A DNA stretch of 64,000 bases from the NCBI GenBank assembly GCA_900766975.1, contig CAAFXO010000001.1, forward strand, positions 1 through 64,000, read 5' to 3'. Positions 27,917 to 37,262 of the stretch are shown piece after piece. This stretch comes from Bacteroidales bacterium (GTDB lineage Bacteria > Bacteroidota > Bacteroidia > Bacteroidales > Muribaculaceae). The notes beneath the pieces are model-generated. The model saw only the letters and a program-made list of their open reading frames with translations, did not search any database and was not told the DNA's origin. A program made the translations under genes and the position numbers. The stretch's first letter is position 1. The number at the start of each line of letters is the position of its first letter.

Positions 27917-28087
27917 ATGGAGCCTAAGGCACATCCCTGTACTGTCACACATGTGCGGGCAAATTGCCGGATGAAATTGATCGTCGCTGCCTTCGGAGAA
28001 TTGATGATGCTTATCCTTACATCTTCTGTTGATAAATTGGAGGAATCATTAACCATAGGCAATCTGTTTTATATTACATCTTTATAA
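27917..28087 (+). CDS. Possible small protein, 56 residues
   Basis: An open frame from ATG at 27917 encodes a 56-residue product with mixed composition (MKLIVAAFGELMMLILTSS, then VDKLEESLTIGNLFYITSL). No family is recognised. It starts about 40 bases after the element arm and is the only protein-like frame in the long gap. It could be a gene remnant brought in with the element. Weak call. Confidence 0.15.
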   Translation: MEPKAHPCTVTHVRANCRMKLIVAAFGELMMLILTSSVDKLEESLTIGNLFYITSL

Positions 28088-28407
28088 CGCAGATTACTCC
28101 CCCTTTATTATTATATTACTCCCTTTTTTTATTCTTTTATTCTTTTTACACCCTTTTTACACCCATCCCAACCCCACTATTTGCTCCCCTCTTCTTTTTT
28201 ATCATATCATTTTGCTCTTTTTTTACCCCGTTTTATATATCATTTGCAAGTTTTTTACTATTTTTGCAAATCTTATTTACTTTTTTCTGCGACTATCTTC
28301 TTCTCGTCGAGTCAGCCGCACTCTTTCCTCTCCCTCTCATCTCTCTCCTCCTCTCCACGCTGCGCTGCCGATATATGTCGCTACTCTTACTTTTTTACTT
28401 TATTTCT

Positions 28408-30111
28408 ATGGAAGAAATTATCAAAGATGACGATCTCGTGAATGGTTCCGGTCTCAACTTCGTGGAACAAGAAATTGCCGACGACCTCGCCGCCGGCAAG
28501 AATGGTGGTAGACTCAACACCCGTTTCCCGCCCGAACCTAACGGCTATCTGCATATCGGCCACGCCAAGGCTTTCATCATGGACTTCGGCGCCGCTGAAA
28601 AGTTTGGCGGTACTTGCAACCTCCGCTTCGATGACACCAATCCCCAGAAGGAGGATACTGAATATGTCAACGCCATCATGGAGGATATCCATTGGCTCGG
28701 TTATGACTGGGGCGACCGCCTATATTATGCCAGCGATTATTTCCAGCAGCTCTTCGACCTCGCTATCCGTCTCATCAAGGAGGGTAAGGCTTACGTCGAT
28801 GAGCAGTCTTCCGAGCAAATCGCTCAGCAGAAGGGCACTCCCACCACTCCCGGCACCAACTCTCCATATCGCGACCGCCCCATCGAGGAAAACCTCGACC
28901 TCTTCCTCCGTATGAACAAGGGCGAGTTTGACGAGGGTTCGATGGTGCTCCGAGCCAAAATCGATATGGCAAGCGACAATATGCACTTCCGCGATCCAAT
29001 CATGTATCGCATCATCAAGACTCCTCACTGGCGCACAGGCGACACCTGGAAGGTATATCCCATGTACGACTACGCCCATGGTCAGAGCGACTATTTCGAG
29101 GGCGTTACTCACTCCATCTGTACCCTCGAGTTCGTGCCTCACCGCCCTCTCTACGAGTATTTCGTCAAGGAGCTCGCCGATGAGTCTTACTGCCCTCGTC
29201 AGATCGAGTTCAACCGCCTCAACCTCACCTACACCGTGATGAGCAAACGTAAACTCCTCCAGCTCGTCAAGGAGGGGCTCGTGTCCGGTTGGGACGATCC
29301 TCGTATGCCCACCCTCAAGGGCCTCCGCCGTCGCGGTTATACCCCCGAGTCTATCAAGGATTTCGTCGCACGTATCGGTTACACCCGTTATGAAGCTCTC
29401 AACCATATCGAACTCCTCGAACACTCTATCCGCGAAAACCTCAACAAGACTGCCACTCGTGTCAGCGTGGTCCAAAATCCGGTCAAACTCATCCTCGACA
29501 ATTATCCTGCCGATCTCACCGAGACCATGACCATGGAGAATAACCCCGAGAACCCCGCAGAGGGATCTCACGAGATGCCTTTCTCCCGCGAACTCTGGAT
29601 CGAACGCGAGGATTTCATGGAGAATCCACCCAAGAAGTTCTTCCGCCTATCTCCCGACAAGGAGGTGCGCCTCAAGGGTGCTTATATCATCAAGTGCACC
29701 GGTGTCGTCAAGGATGAAAATGGCGAAATCACCGAGATCCACGCTACATACGATCCTGACACCCGTAGCGGCCTTCCTGGCTCCGATCGCAAGGTCAAGG
29801 GTACTCTCCATTGGGTGTCCGTGCCTACCGCCGTTGACGCCGAAATACGCGATTACGACCGCCTCTTCAGCGTAGAAAACCCCGGTGCTTACGACGGCGA
29901 TTTCCGCGATCTGATCAATCCCGATTCTCTTAAGGTCAGAAACAATGTCAAGTTGGAGCCATGGCTCGCCGAGCGTATTAAAGCCGGCGATAACTACCAG
30001 TTCCAGCGCCTCGGCTATTATGTCGTCGACCCCGACACGACTCCCTCCCACCCCGTCTTCAATAAGACCGTAGGACTCAAAGACTCCTGGGCCAAAATAG
30101 CCAATAAGTAA
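28408..30111 (+). CDS. glnS: Glutaminyl-tRNA synthetase
   Basis: This 567-residue class I synthetase has the HIGH motif in NTRFPPEPNGYLHIGHAKA, the block NLRFDDTNPQKEDTEYV, the GlnRS-specific YDYAHGQSDYFEGVTHSICT (tRNA and glutamine pocket) and the KMSKS-equivalent TVMSKRKLLQLV. The C-terminal half has the two anticodon-binding beta barrels, ending in KTVGLKDSWAKI. Its direct presence indicates that Gln-tRNA is made by GlnRS here, not by transamidation. Start 28408 (MEEIIKDDD) is chosen because the longer frame adds a non-homologous hydrophobic leader. Confidence 0.95.
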   Translation: MEEIIKDDDLVNGSGLNFVEQEIADDLAAGKNGGRLNTRFPPEPNGYLHIGHAKAFIMDFGAAEKFGGTCNLRFDDTNPQKEDTEYVNAIMEDIHWLGYDWGDRLYYASDYFQQLFDLAIRLIKEGKAYVDEQSSEQIAQQKGTPTTPGTNSPYRDRPIEENLDLFLRMNKGEFDEGSMVLRAKIDMASDNMHFRDPIMYRIIKTPHWRTGDTWKVYPMYDYAHGQSDYFEGVTHSICTLEFVPHRPLYEYFVKELADESYCPRQIEFNRLNLTYTVMSKRKLLQLVKEGLVSGWDDPRMPTLKGLRRRGYTPESIKDFVARIGYTRYEALNHIELLEHSIRENLNKTATRVSVVQNPVKLILDNYPADLTETMTMENNPENPAEGSHEMPFSRELWIEREDFMENPPKKFFRLSPDKEVRLKGAYIIKCTGVVKDENGEITEIHATYDPDTRSGLPGSDRKVKGTLHWVSVPTAVDAEIRDYDRLFSVENPGAYDGDFRDLINPDSLKVRNNVKLEPWLAERIKAGDNYQFQRLGYYVVDPDTTPSHPVFNKTVGLKDSWAKIANK

Positions 30112-30116
30112 AACAT

Positions 30117-30169
30117 AAAAGGCAAACAAAATCCCGCCGACCAAGTCGGCGGGATTTTGTTTGCCTTTT
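30117..30169. terminator. Bidirectional terminator between glnS and prmA
   Basis: A perfect 25-bp stem (30117-30141 with 30145-30169) with the three-base loop CAA, A-rich on the left end and T-rich on the right. It lies between convergent genes and serves both. Confidence 0.85.
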
Positions 30170-30190
30170 GTCTTCGGGTGCGAGCGTAGC

Positions 30191-30246
30191 GAGTCTTTTC
30201 CCGGTGAGTCTTTTCCCGGTGAGTCTTTTCCCGGTGAGTCTTTTCT
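30191..30246. repeat. 15-bp tandem repeat GAGTCTTTTCCCGGT
   Basis: Three full copies (30191-30235) and a partial fourth run into the 3' end of prmA. They follow a copy of the interspersed repeat TTGTCTTCGGGTG at 30168. Confidence 0.85.
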
Positions 30247-31093
30247 ATCCCTTGACGAGACGTAGTGCCACCCAGCGTGAGTCGCTCACTAGACGCGTCT
30301 CTTCTCGCAGCCCATAGCGGCTCGCAGCATCGGCGATCATCGCTATGTCCGTGTCATAGAACCCGCTCAGCAGCATCTCTCCTCCTGTCTTCAGTCGCGA
30401 TGCATACCGGTCGATATCTCCTAAGATGATATTCCTATTGATATTGGCAAAGAGATACTCTGCCGGCTCAAGACCCGATAGGGCAGTGGCATCGCCATGG
30501 ATCAGTTCCATCTTCACCCCGTTGAGCATTACGTTCTCTTTTGCATTCTCGTAGGCTGCCTCATCGATCTCGATGCCGATGACTCTCTCCGCTCCGCACA
30601 TCGCTGCCAAGATGCCCAAGATACCGGTGCCCGTGCCCATATCGATCACGCTCTTGCCTTTCAGATCCAACTCGAGGATATGCTTCACCATCTGTGAGGT
30701 CGTGTCGTGATGACCCGTGCCGAAGGCCATCTTCGGATCGATTACTATGTCATATTCCGCATCCGGTATTTCCCGGTGGAAGGTGGAGTGGATCACACAT
30801 CTTCCCTCGATCAGAATAGGCTTGAAATAATTCTTCTCCCACTCTTCGTTCCAATCCTCTCCCTCGATCACTTCGCCGCTGATCTTAAAGTCTGCTTCCA
30901 TCGGGAAGTCGGTCAGTGCCTCTTCTGCTATCTTTACCCCATCTCCCGCCTCTCTCTTGATATAGGCGGTGAGTCCCCTGCCATCAGGCTCAAATGATTC
31001 AAACCCTGCATCTGCCAAGTAGGCGGCTGCAAGGTCTGTCTTATCTTCTGTGGCGTCTGCCACGTCAATCCTTATTCTATAATAGTCGTTCAT
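30245..31093 (-). CDS. prmA: Ribosomal protein L11 methyltransferase
   Basis: This 282-residue SAM-dependent methyltransferase trimethylates ribosomal protein L11. The N-terminal 110 residues are the substrate-binding region. The catalytic half has DPKMAFGTGHHDTTSQMVKH (PrmA signature), the SAM-binding VIDMGTGTGILGILAAMCGA and GIEIDEAAYENAKEN, and FANINRNII (N-I-N motif). Its stop codon lies at the edge of a 15-bp tandem repeat, with no sign that the coding end is altered. Confidence 0.94.
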   Translation of the reverse strand: MNDYYRIRIDVADATEDKTDLAAAYLADAGFESFEPDGRGLTAYIKREAGDGVKIAEEALTDFPMEADFKISGEVIEGEDWNEEWEKNYFKPILIEGRCVIHSTFHREIPDAEYDIVIDPKMAFGTGHHDTTSQMVKHILELDLKGKSVIDMGTGTGILGILAAMCGAERVIGIEIDEAAYENAKENVMLNGVKMELIHGDATALSGLEPAEYLFANINRNIILGDIDRYASRLKTGGEMLLSGFYDTDIAMIADAASRYGLREETRLVSDSRWVALRLVKG

Positions 31094-31133
31094 CTTTGAT
31101 CCTATAATAGTCGTTCTGCTTTTGTGTCTTTTC

Positions 31134-31469
31134 TCATTTCTTCCCCTTGATGAGACGATAGCCTTTCCTTACCACCCCTGCCACCGAGAGTCCCAACACT
31201 ACATAGTCGAACGCCTTGAGCCCTCGCAATGCATTCCCGGCAAGCTTGCTGATAAGGGAGTATTTACCACCTCCCGACACTGCCTTGTCGCCAATGCTGC
31301 GGTGAGCCGGATTGAGCCCCTTGACCGATTCAAGCAGCTTCTCTTTGGCAAATTCCTTGCGTATCGCCAGCATAGCCCGCTGATAGCGCAGCTCTTCAAT
31401 CGTATACCCCTCAAACACTGTGCCACTCGTCGTGACTGTGGATTGAGCCGTTACTTTTCCCTTGTTCAT
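31134..31469 (-). CDS. Small hypothetical protein of an envelope-stress-type cluster
   Basis: This 111-residue protein has no recognised family. It is basic, with a central helical region (RYQRAMLAIRKEFAKEKLLESVK) and a weakly hydrophobic segment near the end (FDYVVLGLSVAGVVRKGYRLI). It is the last of four small consecutive minus-strand genes with the holin-X-like and two YtxH-like proteins, 13 bases from the holin-X gene, so it probably works with them at the inner membrane. Confidence 0.7.
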   Translation of the reverse strand: MNKGKVTAQSTVTTSGTVFEGYTIEELRYQRAMLAIRKEFAKEKLLESVKGLNPAHRSIGDKAVSGGGKYSLISKLAGNALRGLKAFDYVVLGLSVAGVVRKGYRLIKGKK

Positions 31470-31482
31470 AGTTCGATCCCGT

Positions 31483-31833
31483 TTAGTGTTTCTTCTCTAA
31501 AAATACTTTGCTGATTACTCGCGATATCGGGTCGAGCAGCAACTGCTTGCGCAGCACCACGAATATCACCAATATCGCACTGAGCACTCCCGCTGTGGCA
31601 AGATACGACAGCGCTGGACTCATCACACATTTGAATACCTCGCTCAGCGAGAGTGCCAACATGATCAGCACCACCATCCCCAAGAGCAGGATCACAAACC
31701 CTACTATCAGCAGACACAGCAGGATCGTCAGCTTCTCTGCCAAGGTCATCTTGGCATATTCTACCTCCAATTCTGCCCATGTCTTCGCCTGTTCGACTAT
31801 GTTGCGGATCTCTTCTATTAGACTGATTTTCAT
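31483..31833 (-). CDS. Holin-X/superfamily III-like membrane protein
   Basis: This 116-residue protein has an amphipathic N-terminus (IEEIRNIVEQAKTWAELEVEYAK), two strong membrane segments (LTILLCLLIVGFVILLLGMVVLIMLAL, described here by ends only, near residues 35-60; and near residues 72-95) and a basic tail. This layout matches the putative actinobacterial holin-X (DUF1469-type) family, which in Bacteroidetes occurs with YtxH proteins. The holin name is historical; lysis is not implied. It is a probable envelope stress or membrane-organising protein. Confidence 0.75.
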   Translation of the reverse strand: MKISLIEEIRNIVEQAKTWAELEVEYAKMTLAEKLTILLCLLIVGFVILLLGMVVLIMLALSLSEVFKCVMSPALSYLATAGVLSAILVIFVVLRKQLLLDPISRVISKVFLEKKH

Positions 31834-31945
31834 CGCTATCTCTTCTTTTCGAAGTTATATTTAGAATGCCGGGTCAAAAGCCTATCTTTTGACCCGGCTC
31901 TGTAAAGTGTCTTGAAGTGGGCACTATCTCGCCCTTTTACTCCAA

Positions 31946-32143
31946 TTATTCTGCTGTCAGCTCTGCTACAAGTGCATCTACCTCTTCGTCGGTAACCTTG
32001 ATGCCACGCTTGGTAAGAAGGTCGGTGATGCGCTTGCGAAGATCTGATCCCTTTTCAGGTGTGAACAGTAGGGCAGCTCCGCATCCTACGATTGCGCCAC
32101 CCAAGAATGCTGATATTAGCGTTAATGCTTTCATCTTGTCCAT
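31946..32143 (-). CDS. YtxH-domain small membrane protein (copy 1)
   Basis: This 65-residue protein has an N-terminal Gly-rich membrane segment, LISAFLGGAIVGCGAALLF, then the YtxH signature TPEKGSDLRKRITDLL and an acidic tail. YtxH proteins are small, general-stress-associated envelope proteins of unknown mechanism. It is paralogous to the gene just upstream. Confidence 0.8.
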   Translation of the reverse strand: MDKMKALTLISAFLGGAIVGCGAALLFTPEKGSDLRKRITDLLTKRGIKVTDEEVDALVAELTAE

Positions 32144-32216
32144 TGTCTTTGTTTATATGGTTTCTATCGGCACCCGGAGCGCCGACGTTACTTTTCTCCG
32201 TGTTGTCGGATGGTCT

Positions 32217-32414
32217 TTATGCTTCGAGCTCCCCTTCGATCTCGTCTACAAGTTCATCCATCTTATCTTTCTTCAGACAGATCCCCTTGTCTTTGAGGAG
32301 CTTCGCAATCTTGCTGCGTGTGTCTGAACCCTTCTCGGGAGCTACCAACAAGCCTATGGCTGCACCGGCTATCGCACCGCTTAACACTGACAGAATTACA
32401 TGAATCGGTTTCAT
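32217..32414 (-). CDS. YtxH-domain small membrane protein (copy 2)
   Basis: This 65-residue paralogue of the downstream gene has membrane segment LSVLSGAIAGAAIGLLV, then APEKGSDTRSKIAKLLKDKG and an acidic C-terminus. Same length and layout as its neighbour, 73 bases away, so a local duplication followed by divergence is the simplest history. Confidence 0.8.
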   Translation of the reverse strand: MKPIHVILSVLSGAIAGAAIGLLVAPEKGSDTRSKIAKLLKDKGICLKKDKMDELVDEIEGELEA

Positions 32415-32584
32415 CTTTTTCTCGTTTTTATGGTTATTAATTTTTTTGTTTTGGTCTCTTTTGCCACCCTGTTCAGTCGCAACTCGCGATCGCGGCTCGA
32501 GGAGGTGGCTTTTCCCCTTCTTTCTGTATATAAAACAATCCGGATAGCCTAAAAGATGTCGCTATCCCGATTTTTTAACCATTT

Positions 32585-33136
32585 TTATCTATTGTATGCC
32601 ATCGGCATTACTCCCATCTGTCGCTCGTAGTCGGCGATTCCATCTTCGCTCAGCTCTACTGCCATCATCTCTCCACCGGGGGTGAGCATCTTGACATGTT
32701 CTGAGTCGATGAAGGTCATAAAGGGTATATCCTCCCCTTCGGCTGTCTTGTAGCTCCATGTCTGCGTCGGCTCGTCGAAGTCAAGTCGAAGGCTCTCGCC
32801 ACTCGCTTCGTGAGTCACAGTATACCCCTTGCCATCGCAGGCTATCAAGTAGCGCCCATGCTCGGAGTCTATCACCTTGGTCGACGCCTCCATAGGATTG
32901 CTGCCGCTCCAGAATTCTATCGAGTTCACCACAAGCACATCTGCCAACGCCGTCACTTCATACACCGGCAAAATCCAAAAGGCTATGAACACCAACTCGT
33001 TCACAAATTTCGACCCTATCGACTTATTCCATTTCATCACCGATTTGGTCATCCCGAACGATCCGATACACGATGTATAGAGCAAGGCACTCCCTGCTAT
33101 TAGCAATGCCGATACGGCTATTTTGATCTTTCTCAT
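32585..33136 (-). CDS. DUF3332-family lipoprotein
   Basis: This 183-residue protein has a lipoprotein signal (KIAVSALLIAGSALLYTSCIG, Cys near residue 23) followed by the family's SFGMTKSVMKWNKSIGSKFVNE and a membrane segment (LVFIAFWILPVYEVTALADVL). A soluble beta-rich domain with VTHEASGESLRLDFDEP follows. DUF3332 proteins are of unknown function. The gene is followed by the YtxH cluster on the same strand, with a 170-base gap. Confidence 0.8.
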   Translation of the reverse strand: MRKIKIAVSALLIAGSALLYTSCIGSFGMTKSVMKWNKSIGSKFVNELVFIAFWILPVYEVTALADVLVVNSIEFWSGSNPMEASTKVIDSEHGRYLIACDGKGYTVTHEASGESLRLDFDEPTQTWSYKTAEGEDIPFMTFIDSEHVKMLTPGGEMMAVELSEDGIADYERQMGVMPMAYNR

Positions 33137-33268
33137 TTCTTTTTTATTTTTCTTTGTTTACTATTCGCTGTTTTTCATATTCTATATCTCACGAAATTAG
33201 CATTTTTTTTGCTTTCTACAAATATTTCGACCCTTTTTATTTCGCGATTCTATCACTTTTTCCCTTTT

Positions 33269-35170
33269 TTAACCATCTTTGATCTTTATTATCCCCATTT
33301 CGGTGCTGATATACCCTTCGTTGCCAAGATAACTCAGTGCCTCTCTGATCATCCCTTCCGGCGCTTTGATCTCTTGCTCCAAGATGCGTATATCCACTCC
33401 CGATGGTTTCTCTTCGAGATATGCCCAAATCTTGCCTATCATCTCTTTGAGGCTGACTTTGCCGTTGTCGCGGCGACTTCGGCACACATCGCAGTGGCCG
33501 CATCCGGTCTCTCGCTCTTCGCCGAAGTATCTGATCATCCGATTCTCTCGACATTCGTGGCTGTCATAGGCATAACTCAGCATCGCTTCGACTCGCCGAC
33601 TCATCGTGGCTCGCCGATCTTCATAGATCTTTTTCCCTATCTCTATGTAGCGCGGCTCTTCGCGTGAGGTCGGCAGATAGATCAAGGGTATTCTGCTGCG
33701 GGGTATGTAGCTTAATATCTTCATCCTCCCCAACTCTAAGAGCGATTCGTAGATCTCTCGCTCGCTGAGCTGAAGATTGCGTGCCAACGAACTTTCGTTG
33801 ATGTTGACATATTCGGCGAAGAGTCCTGTGTAGGTGCGGAGGATTCCTGTCAGCACCCTCTCCGTGCGGGGGGGCACCCCATGCAGGTCGTATAGCTCAT
33901 CTCGGTGGCAGATCATCATCACTCGCGATCCCCGATCTCCCTCTTCCAAATATTCGAGATAACCCGCCTGCTGCAGCAGATGGATCGCCGAGCGACATTG
34001 ACGATCTTGATAGCCGAATGTGTCGCAAAATTTCTCAATGTCAAATTCCTTGAGTAGCCCATATCCCTCGCCGAGCGATATGTTCAGCACGTTGCAGATT
34101 CGCTCGTAAATCTTGCGGATGATTGCCCGGTCGGGAAAGGATTCCGTGACTCGTCGCCTCATCAAGGCTTGATCGCGTTTCGAGGTCAACAGTACGGCAT
34201 AACTCGTCTTCCCATCTCTTCCGGCTCGACCCGCCTCTTGATAGTATTCCTCCAAGCTCGGCGGCATGTCGTAGTGGATCACTACCCGCACATCAGGCTT
34301 GTCGATGCCCATGCCGAAGGCGTTGGTCGCTACCATCACTCGAGTCTCTCCCATCTGCCAGGAGTTCTGTCGCTTCTCTTTCAGCTCATAGTCCAAGCCG
34401 GCATGGTAGGCGGTCGCACTGATCCCTGCCGATGATAGATATTCCGAGATCTCTACCGTTCGCTTCCGACTCCTTACATATACTATCGAGCTCCCTTGGG
34501 TCCGACTCAAGATGTGAAATACTTCATAGATCTTCGTCTCCGCAGGTCGCACGATGTAGTTGATGTTGTCGCGTGTAAAACTCATCCGATAGACTGCCGG
34601 ATCGCGCATCTCCAATTGCTCGCATATATCGCGAGCCACATCAGGCGTCGCTGTCGCCGTCAATGCCAGGATCGCTACGTCTGGCTTCACCTTGCGAAGC
34701 TTCTTGATGTTAAGATATGCAGGCCGAAAGTCATAGCCCCACTGCGAGATGCAGTGTGCCTCATCCACCACGATCTGACTCACCTTGAGCCCTCGTAGCA
34801 GTGATATGAAGTTGTCATTGCGTAGGCGCTCGGGCGAGACGTAGAGAAATTTAGCTCCCCCGTTGATGAGCTTTTCCAAGGCTACCGTGTGTTCGTGACG
34901 CGTCATCCCGGTGTGGAAGGTTACCGCCTTGATGCGCCGACGCTTCAAATTGTCCACCTGGTCTTTCATCAGAGATATCAGCGGAGTCACCACTATTGTC
35001 ACTCCTTCCATCATCATCCCCGGCACCTGGAAGGTGATAGATTTCCCTCCCCCGGTGGGCATCAAGCCCAAGGTGTCACGTCCCGATAGAGCTGAGGTGA
35101 CTATCTCGCTCTGTAGGGGCCTGAAACTATCATAGCCCCAATAACGCCGCAGTGTCTCTATTGCATCCAC
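33269..35170 (-). CDS. recQ: RecQ-family ATP-dependent DNA helicase
   Basis: This 633-residue superfamily 2 helicase has GYDSFRPLQSEIV (motif 0), Walker A MPTGGGKSITFQVP, VDEAHCISQWGYDFRPAYL (DEAH plus aromatic loop), TATATPDVA, and the C-terminal helicase motifs GMGIDKPDVRVVIHYDMP and YYQEAGRAGRDG. The RQC zinc site follows (Cys in ECRENRMIRYF and CGHCDVCRSR), then a winged-helix segment. No HRDC domain is evident. It unwinds 3'-5' during recombination and fork repair. Encoded 20 bases after recJ, the nuclease with which RecQ classically cooperates. Confidence 0.93.
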   Translation of the reverse strand: MDAIETLRRYWGYDSFRPLQSEIVTSALSGRDTLGLMPTGGGKSITFQVPGMMMEGVTIVVTPLISLMKDQVDNLKRRRIKAVTFHTGMTRHEHTVALEKLINGGAKFLYVSPERLRNDNFISLLRGLKVSQIVVDEAHCISQWGYDFRPAYLNIKKLRKVKPDVAILALTATATPDVARDICEQLEMRDPAVYRMSFTRDNINYIVRPAETKIYEVFHILSRTQGSSIVYVRSRKRTVEISEYLSSAGISATAYHAGLDYELKEKRQNSWQMGETRVMVATNAFGMGIDKPDVRVVIHYDMPPSLEEYYQEAGRAGRDGKTSYAVLLTSKRDQALMRRRVTESFPDRAIIRKIYERICNVLNISLGEGYGLLKEFDIEKFCDTFGYQDRQCRSAIHLLQQAGYLEYLEEGDRGSRVMMICHRDELYDLHGVPPRTERVLTGILRTYTGLFAEYVNINESSLARNLQLSEREIYESLLELGRMKILSYIPRSRIPLIYLPTSREEPRYIEIGKKIYEDRRATMSRRVEAMLSYAYDSHECRENRMIRYFGEERETGCGHCDVCRSRRDNGKVSLKEMIGKIWAYLEEKPSGVDIRILEQEIKAPEGMIREALSYLGNEGYISTEMGIIKIKDG

Positions 35171-35190
35171 CCGCGATATCCTCCTATATC

Positions 35191-36930
35191 TTATTTCTTT
35201 GCCTCCGAGGGGCGTATGTCGCGGATCATCAACTGGATCGTGTCGATGTTGTTGCCATGCTTGGTCTGCTCTATGGTATAGCAGATGTCGATGGGCTTGT
35301 GAGAGTGGATATGCTCGAAATATTGCGCCATGTTGAAGGCTATCGCATTGATCACATGGCTCGTGCTGTCATCTTCAAGCTCTAATTTGATATGCTCCAA
35401 GTTCTTACCCACGAGCTTGCTCGTGCCGAAGTCAAACACATTCTTGCTGCAGAACACCGGCTTCTGATTGCTCGGCCCGTAGGGATTGAATTTCTTAAGC
35501 ATCATCACCAGTTCCGGCGTGATGTCGGCAAATTCTATCTCGGCGTCTATATCCAAGTGTGGCTCCAATTGATTGGGCAGTATGTGTGCCGAGACATATT
35601 CCTCAAAGCGACGTGTGAACTCTTTGATGTTCTCTTCTTTCATCGATAGCCCCACAGCGTAGGTGTGTCCTCCGAAGTTCTCCAATAGGTCTCGTGTCGA
35701 GTTCACCGCTGCATAGATGTCGAATCCCTGCACCGAACGTGCCGAACCGGTGGCGATGCCGTTAGATTGAGTCAGCACCACCGAGGGCTTGTAGTATAAC
35801 TCGGTGAGTCGTGACGCCACTATGCCAATCACTCCCTTGTGCCAGTCTTTGCTGTAGATCACTATCGCGCGTCGATCGTTGACATCGCGAACCTTCTCTT
35901 CGATCAGAGCATTCGCTTCTTCGGTGATCTTCTTGTCGATCTCTTTGCGCTCGCGATTGTGCTGGTCGATATCTTTCCCTTTCTCGAAGGCCTCATGCAG
36001 GTCGCGACTCACCAAGAGATCTACCGTCTCCATGCCGCTCTGCATGCGCCCCGAAGCGTTGATGCGTGGCCCGATCTTGAAGATCACTTCGCTTATCGTG
36101 ATGTCTTTGTTCGTTAGCTTGCAGAGTCTGATGATGCTCCGTAACCCCAAGTTGGGATTGGAGTTCAACCGCCGCAATCCATGCAACGCCATAACTCGGT
36201 TCTCGCCAACTATCGGCACTAAGTCCGACGCTATCGACACTGCCACCAGGTCGAGCATCGATTCCAATTCGTTGTGAATCCCCAAACCATTGCTCTGTGC
36301 GAAGGCCTGCATAAACTTAAATCCTACTCCACATCCACTCAAGTGGGTGCAGGGATAGGTGGTCCCCGGCATCTTCGGATTCAAAATCGCTACTGCCGGT
36401 GGCAATACTTCGTCAGGTACATGATGGTCGCAAATGATGAAGTCGATTCCCTTGCTCTTGGCGTAGGCGATCTCGTCGATCGCCTTGATGCCACAGTCCA
36501 ACACGATGATCAGCTTCACCCCATTCTCGGCTGCATAGTCTATGCTCTTTACCGAGATCCCATATCCCTCGTCGTCGCGAGTCGGAATGTAGTATTCTAC
36601 GTTCGAGTAGTAGTTCTGAAGGTATTTATAGACTAACGCCACCGCTGTCGTGCCATCCACATCATAGTCGCCATAGATCATTATCCGCTCTTTGGCTCCC
36701 ATCGCCTTGTTAAGTCGTGTCACTGCTTTGTCCATATCCGGCATCAAGAAGGGATCATGAAGATCATTAAGCGATGGCGAAAAGAAGGATTCTGCTCCCT
36801 CAGGAGTCGACACACCCCGGCGCACCAGTAGCTCCGCCACCGGCATCATCCCGCCACATTTGCCAAGCATCTTCGTCGCCTCTTCTTTCTGTTGCAACGT
36901 CAGCGGCTGATAATTCCACTTGTTAATCAT
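35191..36930 (-). CDS. recJ: Single-stranded-DNA-specific exonuclease RecJ
   Basis: This 579-residue DHH-family 5'-3' exonuclease has motif I MIYGDYDVDGTTAVAL, VLDCGIKAIDEI, motif III IDFIICDHHVPDE, THLSGCGVGFKF, and DHHA1 block HKGVIGIVASRLTELYYKP with GSARSVQGFDIYAA. A C-terminal OB-type region follows. RecJ degrades single strands opened by RecQ in recombination and mismatch repair; the two genes are adjacent and co-directional. A TAAATTTG box on the minus strand (36953-36960) lies 23 bases before the start. Confidence 0.95.
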   Translation of the reverse strand: MINKWNYQPLTLQQKEEATKMLGKCGGMMPVAELLVRRGVSTPEGAESFFSPSLNDLHDPFLMPDMDKAVTRLNKAMGAKERIMIYGDYDVDGTTAVALVYKYLQNYYSNVEYYIPTRDDEGYGISVKSIDYAAENGVKLIIVLDCGIKAIDEIAYAKSKGIDFIICDHHVPDEVLPPAVAILNPKMPGTTYPCTHLSGCGVGFKFMQAFAQSNGLGIHNELESMLDLVAVSIASDLVPIVGENRVMALHGLRRLNSNPNLGLRSIIRLCKLTNKDITISEVIFKIGPRINASGRMQSGMETVDLLVSRDLHEAFEKGKDIDQHNRERKEIDKKITEEANALIEEKVRDVNDRRAIVIYSKDWHKGVIGIVASRLTELYYKPSVVLTQSNGIATGSARSVQGFDIYAAVNSTRDLLENFGGHTYAVGLSMKEENIKEFTRRFEEYVSAHILPNQLEPHLDIDAEIEFADITPELVMMLKKFNPYGPSNQKPVFCSKNVFDFGTSKLVGKNLEHIKLELEDDSTSHVINAIAFNMAQYFEHIHSHKPIDICYTIEQTKHGNNIDTIQLMIRDIRPSEAKK

Positions 36931-37075
36931 ATATATACTTTCCTCTATTGTGCAAATTTACTACTTTTTTGCGAATTTTTTATCCTTATTTGCCCAAAAT
37001 ATTTTCCTTTTTTACCCCATTTCAAAAAAATTAGTGGCTCCGCATGCCATATCGTTCGTATATCCGCCTGCCATG

Positions 37076-37172
37076 TTGGTCATGTCCCACACCGAAATAA
37101 AAATTGGTCATGTCCCACACCGGAATAAAAAAATGGTAGAGTGCCACACCGAAATAAAAATTGGTAGAGTTT
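37076..37172. repeat. Tandem repeat, about 28 bp, four diverging copies
   Basis: Units start TTGGTCATGTCCCACACC and end GAAATAAAAA: 37076-37103, 37104-37133, 37134-37160, and a degenerate last copy. There are no unique spacers, so it is not a CRISPR array. It lies in the gap between recJ and tRNA-Ala. Confidence 0.85.
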
Positions 37173-37262
37173 CCTGCCTACATAAAAAAAAGAACTTGGG
37201 ATCAACCATTACTGTCGATCCCAAGCCTGTTAGCGATAATCGTTTCGATGTTGTTAATCAAG

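Larger units (their letters stand above)
27665..28407. other. Long gap before glnS
   Basis: No firm gene. It contains a single arm of the palindromic element (27841-27876) and a possible 56-codon frame (27917-28087). The pyrimidine-rich stretch 28090-28250 leads into a TATTTTTG box at 28259-28266, the probable -7 box of glnS. The upstream in-frame extension of glnS (28264-28407) codes for a Leu/Ser-rich stretch unlike any GlnRS and is treated as leader. Confidence 0.5.

Noticed and set aside
31483..31833. Prophage lysis gene (holin)
   Set aside because: The family name is holin-like, but no phage structural, endolysin or integrase gene is near; it sits in a YtxH envelope cluster.
37076..37172. 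CRISPR-like array
   Set aside because: The units are directly adjacent, with no unique spacers, and there are no cas genes anywhere in the window.
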